This document shows, in pieces, positions 1 through 6,242 of a stretch of DNA of 6,591 nt. A model generated the notes under the pieces. The model saw nothing but the letters and a program-made list of their open reading frames with translations. It was not told where the DNA came from and ran no database searches. The stretch is taken from assembly GCA_016180165.1 (NCBI GenBank), contig JACPBU010000081.1:1-6591 (forward strand). The letters are read 5' to 3'. The position numbers were made by a program, and so were the translations under genes. The stretch comes from Candidatus Woesearchaeota archaeon. Its GTDB lineage: Archaea > Nanobdellota > Nanobdellia > Woesearchaeales > JACPBV01. Position 1 is the stretch's first letter. Every line of letters begins with the position of its first letter.

Positions 1-33
1 TAACACTTGACAGCCCTGCAACCCCCTAAATCA

Positions 34-498
34 ATGTTTATAGCAAGAAAGAACTTTGAAAAGCCCCCCTTAAAAGTTACTGCAGTTCTCTCAGAATTCT
101 TTTCCTTACCCCGGCTTGAAAGCGCATCAGGAAAGAAGTTTAAAGTGGATCTTTTTACCGATGGTTATATCTTCTCTGAGCAGTTGCCTGAGGATTACAT
201 TGAGAAGGCAAAAGATATCCTCACATTGAAAAATCTTACCATAAAAGCGTTAAGTCCCGTCGATATTATCATAACGAAAGCTGCAAGGCTCAATGCACGT
301 GACGAAGAAGATATTAAAGCTTTAGTGAAATTGGTTGAGAAGGAGGAATTGATTGAAAGATTTTCCCAGGTTGTTGGAACTTATGCAGGCAATGAAAAGC
401 AATACCGATATCACTTGGAAGTCATACTGAGAAGATTCTACACAAGGCATACCTTCACCCCGCTTGCTGCTGACGCCAAAAATCACCAAGGCAGATAG
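34..498 (+). CDS. DUF6036-like nucleotidyltransferase, C-terminal part (probably N-terminally incomplete)
   Basis: The 154-aa product resembles the central and C-terminal part of minimal nucleotidyltransferase-like proteins (DUF6036 type). Visible features, numbered from the ATG at 34, are a strand with an acidic residue (KVDLF, 38-42), a helix LPEDYIEKAKDI (51-62), and the family-like segment LSPVDIIITKAARLNARDEED (starting at 73), followed by a charged helix. The N-terminal GG[ST]/DxD active-site region expected before these elements is absent, and the upstream frame closes with a stop at positions 1-3. An in-frame TTG at 7 would add nine residues but does not restore it. The gene is therefore either a remnant or the second half of a frameshifted gene whose first half lies left of the window. 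No Shine-Dalgarno site precedes the ATG. No HEPN or other toxin-antitoxin partner is visible. The family call is by pattern recognition only, and activity is doubtful. Confidence 0.6.
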   Translation: MFIARKNFEKPPLKVTAVLSEFFSLPRLESASGKKFKVDLFTDGYIFSEQLPEDYIEKAKDILTLKNLTIKALSPVDIIITKAARLNARDEEDIKALVKLVEKEELIERFSQVVGTYAGNEKQYRYHLEVILRRFYTRHTFTPLAADAKNHQGR

Positions 499-500
499 TT

Positions 501-508
501 TTTTAAAA
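501..508 (+). promoter_or_regulatory. TATA box of the HTH regulator gene
   Basis: TTTTAAAA is centred about 26.5 bp before the ATG at 531, directly after the stop codon of the preceding gene. The archaeal TATA-to-start distance puts the transcription start at or next to the ATG, giving a leaderless mRNA. No Shine-Dalgarno site is seen before the ATG. Confidence 0.55.
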
Positions 509-523
509 CCCGAACAGCTTCGG
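508..523 (+). promoter_or_regulatory. Putative operator, copy 1 of a 16-bp palindromic element
   Basis: ACCCGAACAGCTTCGG has matching outer arms CCGAA and TTCGG around an imperfect centre. It abuts the TATA box and lies upstream of the predicted transcription start of the HTH gene, a position where a bound protein would block initiation. The reverse complement of the element at 1220-1235 matches it at 14 of 16 positions, differing only at two central bases. I infer autoregulation by the adjacent regulator; binding is untested. Confidence 0.45.
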
Positions 524-530
524 TACGCTT

Positions 531-1205
531 ATGTGGGTCACCAAGCTCAAGCTGCGCCACGATGACTGCCCCATCGTCACCCGATGTGAAAAGTTTCACC
601 TGATAGTGTATTCCTATCCGAGCACATGGTATTCCAAAAACGGCTTCAAATATGCCACCACCACATGCTTCTTCAACAGCCCAAACAAAAGCCAGAAAGA
701 AAAATATCTCAAAGACCTCAGCAGGGACAGGAGGCTCACCCATCTTGAATCATCCAAAGATATTTTCTCCTACGAAATCAGGCTGGGAAGGAAGGGGGAG
801 CATGTCATGCTCTACCACAGCAGGCAGCTGTTCTTTGTCAAACCGGCCATCAATCACTGGGACGGCCATGAATATTGGGAAGTCGCCTCATGGAAGAGAG
901 AAGAGCTGCAAAAATTCATCCGATCGCTGAAGAAACACATGAGCGTCTGCAGGATTCTCAGGCTCCAGAACAGCCCTTTAAGCAACATCCACATCCCGAA
1001 TGTGATGCCTGAATTCTCACCCCAGCAGCAAAGATCGCTTGGCCTTGCGGTTACCCAGGGATATTACCTCTATCCGAAAAAGATTACATTGAGAAAACTG
1101 GCTAAGATGGGAAATATCAGCCTGTCAACATTCCAGGAGCACCTCAGGAAAGCCGAGCAGAAGCTCATCCCCCAGATGATGGAATACCATCTCTCCAGAG
1201 AATAG
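531..1205 (+). CDS. Bat-type helix-turn-helix transcription regulator (HTH_10) with archaeal N-terminal domain
   Basis: This 224-aa cytoplasmic DNA-binding protein has two parts. Residues about 162-213 form a clear bat-type HTH: FSPQQQRSLGLAVTQGYY, then PKKITLRKLAKMGNISLST, then FQEHLRKAEQKL. This matches the HTH_10 pattern in which a helix ending in GYY is followed by a beta turn and the recognition helix. Residues 1-160 form a separate domain that resembles a family I associate with DPANN-type archaea. It opens MWVTKLKLRHDDCPIVTRC and carries HEYWEVASW at 113-121. Cys13 and Cys19, six residues apart, could bind a metal or act as a redox sensor, but this is inference. The ATG is preceded by a TATA box at leaderless distance. 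Palindromic elements lie in its promoter and just after its stop codon, suggesting autoregulation and possibly control of the downstream radical SAM gene. The effector is unknown. Confidence 0.85.
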   Translation: MWVTKLKLRHDDCPIVTRCEKFHLIVYSYPSTWYSKNGFKYATTTCFFNSPNKSQKEKYLKDLSRDRRLTHLESSKDIFSYEIRLGRKGEHVMLYHSRQLFFVKPAINHWDGHEYWEVASWKREELQKFIRSLKKHMSVCRILRLQNSPLSNIHIPNVMPEFSPQQQRSLGLAVTQGYYLYPKKITLRKLAKMGNISLSTFQEHLRKAEQKLIPQMMEYHLSRE

Positions 1206-1219
1206 CTGATTCTCCATTG

Positions 1220-1235
1220 CCGAACATGTTCGGGT
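1220..1235 (+). promoter_or_regulatory. Putative operator, copy 2: perfect 14-bp palindrome
   Basis: CCGAACATGTTCGG (1220-1233) is a perfect 14-bp palindrome. With the following GT it is the inverted counterpart of the element at 508-523, 14/16 identical. It starts 15 bp after the HTH stop codon and about 18 bp upstream of a TATA-like sequence at 1253-1260. The A-rich rather than T-rich sequence after it argues against a terminator. It is probably a binding site for the flanking HTH regulator. Confidence 0.45.
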
Positions 1236-1252
1236 AAAAAAAGTTAAACAAA

Positions 1253-1260
1253 TTTATTTT
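1253..1260 (+). promoter_or_regulatory. TATA-like element in the regulatory gap
   Basis: TTTATTTT lies in an A/T-rich run that also includes TTAAACAAA just upstream. The usual archaeal spacing would start transcription near 1279-1284, inside the 22-bp palindrome and at the ATG of a 10-codon ORF. It could serve that ORF or give the radical SAM gene a long leader. The element is weak and judged by eye. Confidence 0.3.
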
Positions 1261-1262
1261 CA

Positions 1263-1284
1263 CCTCATAGTGATTACTATGAGG
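1263..1284. repeat. 22-bp perfect inverted repeat, 9-bp arms, 4-nt spacer
   Basis: CCTCATAGT is followed by the spacer GATT and then ACTATGAGG, its exact reverse complement. The sequence is unrelated to the CCGAACA-type elements. No T-tract follows on either strand, so an intrinsic terminator is unlikely. Its place 3 bp after a TATA-like element, over the predicted transcription start, suggests an operator for a second regulator. An RNA hairpin at the 5' end of a leader is the alternative. Confidence 0.5.
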
Positions 1285-1311
1285 GCACTGCAGGTGGAGA
1301 TTGACTACTAA
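1279..1311 (+). CDS. Possible 10-codon ORF (leader peptide or gene remnant)
   Basis: ATG at 1279, in the right arm of the 22-bp palindrome, opens a 10-codon frame (MRALQVEIDY) ending at TAA 1309-1311. Its ATG is about 22 bp from the centre of the TATA-like TTTATTTT, close to the leaderless spacing of the other genes here. The sequence looks like the start of an ordinary protein, so it may be the remnant of a gene cut off by a later rearrangement, or a short leader peptide. A frame this short can arise by chance, and there is no family support. Confidence 0.2.
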   Translation: MRALQVEIDY

Positions 1312-1329
1312 CCTGAATGATAATAATTC

Positions 1330-1339
1330 ATAAAAATAT
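1330..1339 (+). promoter_or_regulatory. Probable TATA box of the radical SAM gene
   Basis: ATAAAAATAT lies about 62 bp before the TTG start at 1397. Usual archaeal spacing gives a transcription start near 1358-1362 and a 5' leader of about 35-39 nt, enough to hold the Shine-Dalgarno site at 1382-1387. Confidence 0.35.
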
Positions 1340-1381
1340 CTCCCCAATCCCATTTTCTTGAAGTTATCCCTTCAATCATAC

Positions 1382-1387
1382 AAGGAG
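1382..1387 (+). promoter_or_regulatory. Shine-Dalgarno site that sets the TTG start at 1397
   Basis: AAGGAG is followed by nine nucleotides and then TTG at 1397, a near-ideal spacing. It is the only convincing Shine-Dalgarno site in the window; the other genes look leaderless. It favours TTG 1397 over the in-frame TTG at 1358, which has no ribosome binding site, although 1358 falls close to a predicted transcription start and so could be a leaderless alternative. Confidence 0.6.
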
Positions 1388-1396
1388 TTTTCTCTT

Positions 1397-3073
1397 TTGA
1401 TAGTGCCGCCTTATACCAGAATAAAAAGGCCGCTCGAAGTTATAATCCAAAACATAAGCTGCGCAACAAACACTCCAACCATTGAAGAGAATAAAAGATG
1501 GATTGCCAATTTAACTAAAGAAGGGATAACTTGCCTGGAAGAAATGAGGAGGGCAGGCATTCCTATGGGGCTTTTGAGAGTAGGAACCGCAGCCAAAAAA
1601 GCCGGATACATTGTTAACATTCTCGATGCGGTTTTTGAGGGATGGGATCAACAACACCATGCCTTCACGAGTTCAGAAGGGAGTAAAATGATATCGTATG
1701 GGCTGACGGAGGATAAAATTCTCAGAAAAATCCGTTCATTCAATCCCCACGTAGTAGGAATCTCTATTGATTATACTCACCAATGGGGAAATGCTCGGAT
1801 GGTGGCAGATCTGGTAAAAGGATGGAATGAAAAAACAGTGGTGGTTATGGGGGGCACTCATGCCCATGGCCTCCCAGGAGATGTCTTGATGGATTCCCCA
1901 TCAGATTATGTGGTACTGGGACAAGCTGATAGGACATTTGTTGAACTCTTAGACGCAATAACCCATCGGACAGGAAATGAGGTCCAAAAGGTTCGGGGGA
2001 TAGCATATCGAAAGACCAATAAAGTCTTCCAATCTCCAAGAATGCCATTTTTATCAAACATAGATGAAATCGCAATTCCGGATATTTCTTTGATCAACCC
2101 CCAGTTATATAGTGGTAGGTTTCATAGCGCGGGAGAAAGAGTTAATCCTAAAGGATACCTTCTTTATGGGTTCACTTCAATCGGATGCAACACCAATTGC
2201 ACCTTCTGCGCGATACCGCCTGTGCAGGGGCCATGGGTATCCATGCGGGAACAAAAGTTTGATGAATACCTGAAGTATATCACTCAATGGGGCGTTACAG
2301 AATTACTCGTTGAGGATGATCACCTGCTCCATGACCCTAATTGGGCAATGACAGTTTTTAGGAAACTCAAAGAATATAAACTTCCATGGATAGAGGAAGG
2401 CGGGCTTGGCCTGTTTAGTTTAATTGCATTGCTCCCAGAGGTTTCAGAAGAGTTCATTACCACTAGCACACTCAGGCCTTCGGTTTTTCAAAAAACGCTT
2501 CAAGCCAAAAGGAAGGGGACCACTTCCGAAAATTTGATACGGGCAATGGCCGAAAGCGGCTGCTATGGTGCCTATCTTGCGGTTGAGTCTGCAAACGAGG
2601 ACTCCTTAGCAACATCTCATAAACCAAAGCTTAATGCTCAGGAGGAGCTCACTACAAAGATTGTTTCATTGCTACGGGCGCACGGAATTAATACGACCTG
2701 CGGGCTTATGCTTGGGTTCATAAATCCCGACGGAGAGACCTATGTCGAACCAAAAGAGAGTATATCTAGAACAATCGCTTATGGACAAAGGCTGAAGAAT
2801 GCAGGTGCATCTTTTATCAACCCATTTATTTTTACGCCTCTTCCAGGAGCACCCCATTTTGAAAATCTTAGAAAATATGTTCACAGCAACACCGACGAAT
2901 GCTTTTCCCATGAGTTTGGGACGATAGATGCGCCAAATGGAGAGTGGACAAGAGATGAGTTAAGCCTGATGCGTCTCCGATCTTTAATTATGACGGAGGG
3001 ATTGGAAGGGTATAGGAGAATGGTGAAATATGGCACTTGGCCAGTCGATAACCAAAGGTCAAATGGGGCATAA
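1397..3073 (+). CDS. B12-binding-domain radical SAM protein
   Basis: The 558-aa product (from TTG 1397) begins MIVPPYTRIKRP, the usual VxPP-type opening of cobalamin-binding radical SAM enzymes. Residues about 50-190 form a Rossmann-like B12-binding region: HVVGISIDYTHQWGN, VVVMGGTHAHGLPGD, then SDYVVLGQADRTFVELLDAI, where the usual GEGE is replaced by GQAD. The radical SAM core follows. Its cluster motif CNTNCTFC (C-x3-C-x2-C, Cys264, 268 and 271) binds the [4Fe-4S] cluster that cleaves S-adenosylmethionine. Later elements are VEDDHLLHD (about 305-313), AMAESGCYGAYLAVESANED and a late PFIFTPLPGAPHFE segment. The class B12-binding radical SAM proteins includes methyltransferases and ring-forming enzymes; the substrate here cannot be told. 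No biosynthetic partner is adjacent, and the gene has its own promoter-like sequence. TTG start and Shine-Dalgarno site set it apart from its neighbours and may hint at transfer. The first TTG (1358) would add 13 residues. Confidence 0.88.
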   Translation: MIVPPYTRIKRPLEVIIQNISCATNTPTIEENKRWIANLTKEGITCLEEMRRAGIPMGLLRVGTAAKKAGYIVNILDAVFEGWDQQHHAFTSSEGSKMISYGLTEDKILRKIRSFNPHVVGISIDYTHQWGNARMVADLVKGWNEKTVVVMGGTHAHGLPGDVLMDSPSDYVVLGQADRTFVELLDAITHRTGNEVQKVRGIAYRKTNKVFQSPRMPFLSNIDEIAIPDISLINPQLYSGRFHSAGERVNPKGYLLYGFTSIGCNTNCTFCAIPPVQGPWVSMREQKFDEYLKYITQWGVTELLVEDDHLLHDPNWAMTVFRKLKEYKLPWIEEGGLGLFSLIALLPEVSEEFITTSTLRPSVFQKTLQAKRKGTTSENLIRAMAESGCYGAYLAVESANEDSLATSHKPKLNAQEELTTKIVSLLRAHGINTTCGLMLGFINPDGETYVEPKESISRTIAYGQRLKNAGASFINPFIFTPLPGAPHFENLRKYVHSNTDECFSHEFGTIDAPNGEWTRDELSLMRLRSLIMTEGLEGYRRMVKYGTWPVDNQRSNGA

Positions 3074-3131
3074 AAAATACTTCCAAAAATTAGATTCATA
3101 GTCCAATAGCTTCCACCCATCTTGCACCCTT

Positions 3132-3148
3132 CCAAAAGTATTTATATA
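3132..3148 (+). promoter_or_regulatory. BRE/TATA promoter of the beta-propeller gene
   Basis: CCAAAAG followed by TTTATATA (3141-3148) is a textbook archaeal BRE plus TATA box. The TATA centre is 24-25 bp before the ATG at 3169, so the mRNA should be leaderless. The GGGG directly before the ATG is too close to serve as a Shine-Dalgarno site. Confidence 0.75.
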
Positions 3149-3168
3149 CTGCCATCTTACCAAGGGGT

Positions 3169-5397
3169 ATGGCAAACCCATTACCGTCATTAGGAAGAAA
3201 GGAAAGAGTCAGCGCAGGCAGGCAACCCCTCCTGCTCCCGATAATTGCACTTTCAGTTATTCTTCTGTTCATAGCATCCTGCAAAATAATCCCAGAGCCG
3301 GGAACCTACAAAGACACCCAGTTTTTTGACCCCGCAAAAGACCTGAAGCCATTGACCTTCTCCTCAAAAGGCCAGTTCAATGCTTTCTTTAAGCAATATC
3401 AGCAGGGAAGGGATTACGGCGGCATTGGAGGGGTTTTCCGGACAACTATGATGGCAGAAACTGCCGTAATGGATAAGTCATCTGGACCAGCTTCAACCCC
3501 CTCAGCATTCACCCCGCAGGATTCCTCCCAACAGCGTGACTTCTCCCCTACAAACAACCAGATTGCAGAAGTTGACGAAGCAGATATCATCAAGACAGAC
3601 GGTAATTACATTTACACCATCACCGGAAAAACATTGTTTATCATTAAGGCTTATCCCGGCGAAGACGCTGAGGTCACCTCAAGGATCCAGCTCGAAAATT
3701 ATCCCCAAAGCCTCTTTATCAAAGGCGATTACCTCGCAGTTTTCGGCAACACTGACCACCCCCAGATACTGAAAAGAGTCGGCCTGAGCAGGACACGAGG
3801 AATGTCTTTTCTCACCATCTATGACCTCTCCGACAAAGAAAAGCCAAAAGCTGCAAAGGAATTCAAGTTTGAAGGAAACTACTTTCAGGCAAGGATGATT
3901 GATGATTATATCTACCTCATCACCGTGGCCTGGCCGGATTCAAGGATTCCTTATCCGACTCCGATAATCCTTGAGGGCACCACCCTCAAGAGCATTCCTG
4001 TGGATGATATTGTCTATTTCCCCGTCCCCTACGACAGCCCTCAGCTTGCAAATATCCACGCAATAGACATCACTCAGCCGGAAAAAGATATCACCTCAAA
4101 ATCTCTCGTAGTTGAAGGCGCAAATAACCTTTACATGTCAGAGAACAATATCTACCTCACTTACACCAAATACATAAACGAATGGCAGGTCTCCCAGAAG
4201 ATAACAAAGGAAGTTGTCGAGCCAAAGCTCTCACCGGAAGATAAAGCCTTCATCGAAAGGATAAAAACAGCTGATGATGACATCGTCTCACCGGGAGAAA
4301 AAGAGCAGAAAATAATGCAGGTAATCCAGGATTACATCAATTCCCTCGAAGAAGACGAGCAGGAAACGCTTCAGGGCGAGATTGCTAAAAAAGTCAAAGA
4401 AACATTGCAGCAGTATGAATACATGGAATTTACGGTCATCCATAAGATTGAAGTAAAAGATGGAGACATCGAAGTTAAAGCCTCAGGAAGTGTCCCTGGC
4501 CATATCATCAGCCAGTTCTCTCTCGACGAAAACGAGGGCATCCTGAGGATTGCCACGACAGCAAACGAGCGCTGGGCTGCATGGGAAGAAGATGAAAATC
4601 CAGTTTCCGATAGTTTTGATAAAGATAGTTCTGTTAAAAGGAGCATTCCAATAAGCATCATGCCTCCAAGAAGATTCAGCTCCTCAAACAACCTCTTCAC
4701 CCTCGACAGAAACCTCGACATTATCGATTCATTAAAAGGCCTTGCAGAAGGCGAGCAGATTTATTCAACGAGATTTATAGGAGACAGGTTATACATGGTC
4801 ACCTTCAGGCAGGTTGACCCGTTCTTTGTCTTTGACCTAAGCAATCCCAACAATATCCAAGAGCTTGGCAAATTAAAAATTCCTGGCTTTAGCAGATATC
4901 TCCACCCCTACGACAAAGATACCATAATCGGCATCGGCAGGGATGCGACAGAAGATGGGCGCCAAAAAGGAATAAAAGTATCATTATTCGATGTCTCCGA
5001 TGTTGCAAAGCCAAAAGAAATAGCAAAATGGGCCGCCAAAGAAAAATACTCCCAGACATCTGCAGAATGGGAGCACAAAGCCTTCCTCTTCTCGAAAGAA
5101 AAAGAGCTCCTGGTAATTCCGGGCTATAATTACGACTACAACGATGAAGGGGGCAGCTACAATGGTGCACTGGTGTTCAGCATTAACAAAGAAAGCATCG
5201 AGCTGAGAGGCATCATTGACCATTCTGCTGCAAAACAGCAGTGGTATTCCCCTCAGGTCGAGAGAAGCCTCTACATCGAGGAGCTGCTCTACACAAAATC
5301 TCCAGCATTGCTGAGAATAAACAGTATTGAAGACCTAAAAAAAATAAAGAACATCGAGCTTGAGCCCAAAGGGGAAAAGTCAATTCCGGTGTATTAA
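3169..5397 (+). CDS. Secreted, membrane-anchored beta-propeller domain protein (PF09826/COG4880 type)
   Basis: This 742-aa protein has a positively charged N-terminus, a hydrophobic stretch at about 20-37 (PLLLPIIALSVILLFIAS) and a lipobox-like FIASC with Cys38, so it is probably exported and held in the membrane by lipid or by the uncleaved segment. A Ser/Thr/Pro/Gln-rich linker (about 100-130) leads to the family signature EVDEADIIKTDGNYIYTITG (starting at 134), the first blade of the beta-propeller domain. Further landmarks are a charged, helical segment at about 350-425, SGSVPGHIISQFSLDENEG (from about 439) with LRIATT shortly after, and GFSRYLHPYDKDTIIGIG in the C-terminal part. These match the archaeal secreted proteins with a C-terminal propeller distantly related to WD40. 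The molecular role is unknown; surface binding or a scaffold is likely. The helical segment seems usual for the family. It has its own strong promoter, so a link to the radical SAM gene is not implied. Confidence 0.9.
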   Translation: MANPLPSLGRKERVSAGRQPLLLPIIALSVILLFIASCKIIPEPGTYKDTQFFDPAKDLKPLTFSSKGQFNAFFKQYQQGRDYGGIGGVFRTTMMAETAVMDKSSGPASTPSAFTPQDSSQQRDFSPTNNQIAEVDEADIIKTDGNYIYTITGKTLFIIKAYPGEDAEVTSRIQLENYPQSLFIKGDYLAVFGNTDHPQILKRVGLSRTRGMSFLTIYDLSDKEKPKAAKEFKFEGNYFQARMIDDYIYLITVAWPDSRIPYPTPIILEGTTLKSIPVDDIVYFPVPYDSPQLANIHAIDITQPEKDITSKSLVVEGANNLYMSENNIYLTYTKYINEWQVSQKITKEVVEPKLSPEDKAFIERIKTADDDIVSPGEKEQKIMQVIQDYINSLEEDEQETLQGEIAKKVKETLQQYEYMEFTVIHKIEVKDGDIEVKASGSVPGHIISQFSLDENEGILRIATTANERWAAWEEDENPVSDSFDKDSSVKRSIPISIMPPRRFSSSNNLFTLDRNLDIIDSLKGLAEGEQIYSTRFIGDRLYMVTFRQVDPFFVFDLSNPNNIQELGKLKIPGFSRYLHPYDKDTIIGIGRDATEDGRQKGIKVSLFDVSDVAKPKEIAKWAAKEKYSQTSAEWEHKAFLFSKEKELLVIPGYNYDYNDEGGSYNGALVFSINKESIELRGIIDHSAAKQQWYSPQVERSLYIEELLYTKSPALLRINSIEDLKKIKNIELEPKGEKSIPVY

Positions 5398-5431
5398 TCA
5401 TTACTTTCAGGTGGTTAAATAATAGAAAGAC

Positions 5432-5439
5432 TTAAAAAG
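5432..5439 (+). promoter_or_regulatory. TATA-like box of the 5462 gene
   Basis: TTAAAAAG is centred about 26.5 bp before ATG 5462, matching the leaderless spacing of the neighbouring genes. A second TATA-like run (TTAAATAA, 5415-5422) would give a leader of about 19 nt, but no Shine-Dalgarno site is visible, so the nearer box is preferred. Confidence 0.45.
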
Positions 5440-5461
5440 AGCAACAGCCTCTTAATCTTTG

Positions 5462-6169
5462 ATGGTAAAGAAAAGAGTTGATCAACACCCTAACCAACTT
5501 AGCCTATTTCCGAATACTGGTGATTCAGGGCAAACTGCTGCAGTAATTTCACAACCTATCCAACCGTCAGAACATGAGGGACTTGAAGAAGGTGTTTTTG
5601 AATCAGGCATATCTCATCCAAGCACTCCGCATGATGCAACAAAGAACTGGGGTATTAGGAGGGCAGATCTTAATAATTTACGGGAGTTCCAAGTTTTAGA
5701 AGATTTCTTTTATGGGATTCCCAATCTAAATATTCCAGATGATATGCTTGATGCCTTGAATCCTGATGAGATAATGGCGAAGTATATTGGCGCCGGAATC
5801 CAAAAGAGGCATAACCGCCATCTGCAGAGTGAAGAATCCCAAAAAATTCCAAAAGAGTTTGTTGGGCTTTGCCAATACCTCGACAGGCTGGCCTACCCCA
5901 TGATGGGCAGGACCCCGCAGAGGGCTGAAAAGAGGTTCTCAAACAATAGCGGTGCCCAGATGAAGAGGCTCCATCAGTTATCAGATAAAATCAAGCAGGC
6001 ATTTATTGGCTCGTTCTTTCAAAATTACCGCCCATCAAACAGGGAAGAACTGCAAAACCCAAATGCTTTCTATGACCCTAACCTAGATGGAAAAAGTAGG
6101 CAGATCTATCGGAATTGGATATTTGATTACTTTTGCGGAAGGTGCCAGCGAAGGGCAGGTTCCAATTAA
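5462..6169 (+). CDS. Conserved-looking protein of unknown function, QLSLF motif near N-terminus
   Basis: I do not recognise this 235-aa protein. ATG 5462 is chosen over the TTG directly before it because it fits the promoter spacing. Residues 1-60 are low in structure, rich in Gln, Pro, Ser and Thr, and contain QLSLF at 12-16. Residues about 65-190 look helical and soluble, with KNWGIRRADLNNLREF (61-76), YPMMGRTPQRAEKRF (145-159) and a run of charged helices. The C-terminus ends in an aromatic helix and a CxxC (Cys225, Cys228). There is no signal peptide or membrane span. QLSLF equals the consensus of bacterial beta-clamp binding peptides, but archaea use PCNA with a different motif, so this may be chance. 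The single CxxC could be half of a metal site. It is flanked by its own promoter and that of thrS, so context says little. Confidence 0.7.
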   Translation: MVKKRVDQHPNQLSLFPNTGDSGQTAAVISQPIQPSEHEGLEEGVFESGISHPSTPHDATKNWGIRRADLNNLREFQVLEDFFYGIPNLNIPDDMLDALNPDEIMAKYIGAGIQKRHNRHLQSEESQKIPKEFVGLCQYLDRLAYPMMGRTPQRAEKRFSNNSGAQMKRLHQLSDKIKQAFIGSFFQNYRPSNREELQNPNAFYDPNLDGKSRQIYRNWIFDYFCGRCQRRAGSN

Positions 6170-6211
6170 CCTCTATTTAAAGAAAAATCTTAAAACTTAA
6201 AAACCGCAACC

Positions 6212-6219
6212 TTAATATA
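6212..6219 (+). promoter_or_regulatory. TATA box of thrS
   Basis: TTAATATA is centred about 27.5 bp before the ATG at 6243, giving a leaderless or nearly leaderless mRNA. Other A/T-rich runs (6176-6200) lie further upstream in the same intergenic gap and could be secondary elements. There is no Shine-Dalgarno site before the ATG. Confidence 0.6.
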
Positions 6220-6242
6220 CATTTTACTTTCTCCAGAACCTT

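Noticed and set aside
483..743. 86-codon minus-strand frame
   Set aside because: It lies over the HTH gene promoter and N-terminal coding region, has no promoter and resembles no family; it is a shadow of the + strand gene.
1220..1233. LexA/SOS-box-like palindrome (CGAAC...GTTCG)
   Set aside because: The Bacillus LexA box has a four-base spacer between CGAAC and GTTCG; here it is two, the setting is archaeal, and the near copy flanks an HTH_10 gene, so that regulator is the simpler partner.
1220..1240. Intrinsic terminator of the HTH gene
   Set aside because: The palindrome is followed by an A-run, not a T-run, on the + strand.
3080..3137. Direct repeat CTTCCAAAA at 3080-3088 and 3129-3137
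   Set aside because: Nine bases in an A-rich gap may be chance, and the second copy overlaps the BRE of the propeller promoter; too weak to call a regulatory pair.
4210..4440. Charged helical insertion in the beta-propeller protein as a novel domain
   Set aside because: Proteins of this family commonly carry a similar helical stretch before the SG.VPG...QFS segment, so it does not look new.
4371..4721. 116-codon minus-strand frame inside the propeller gene
   Set aside because: It has a low-complexity Ser/Leu-rich translation, lies fully inside a strongly supported gene and has no start signals.
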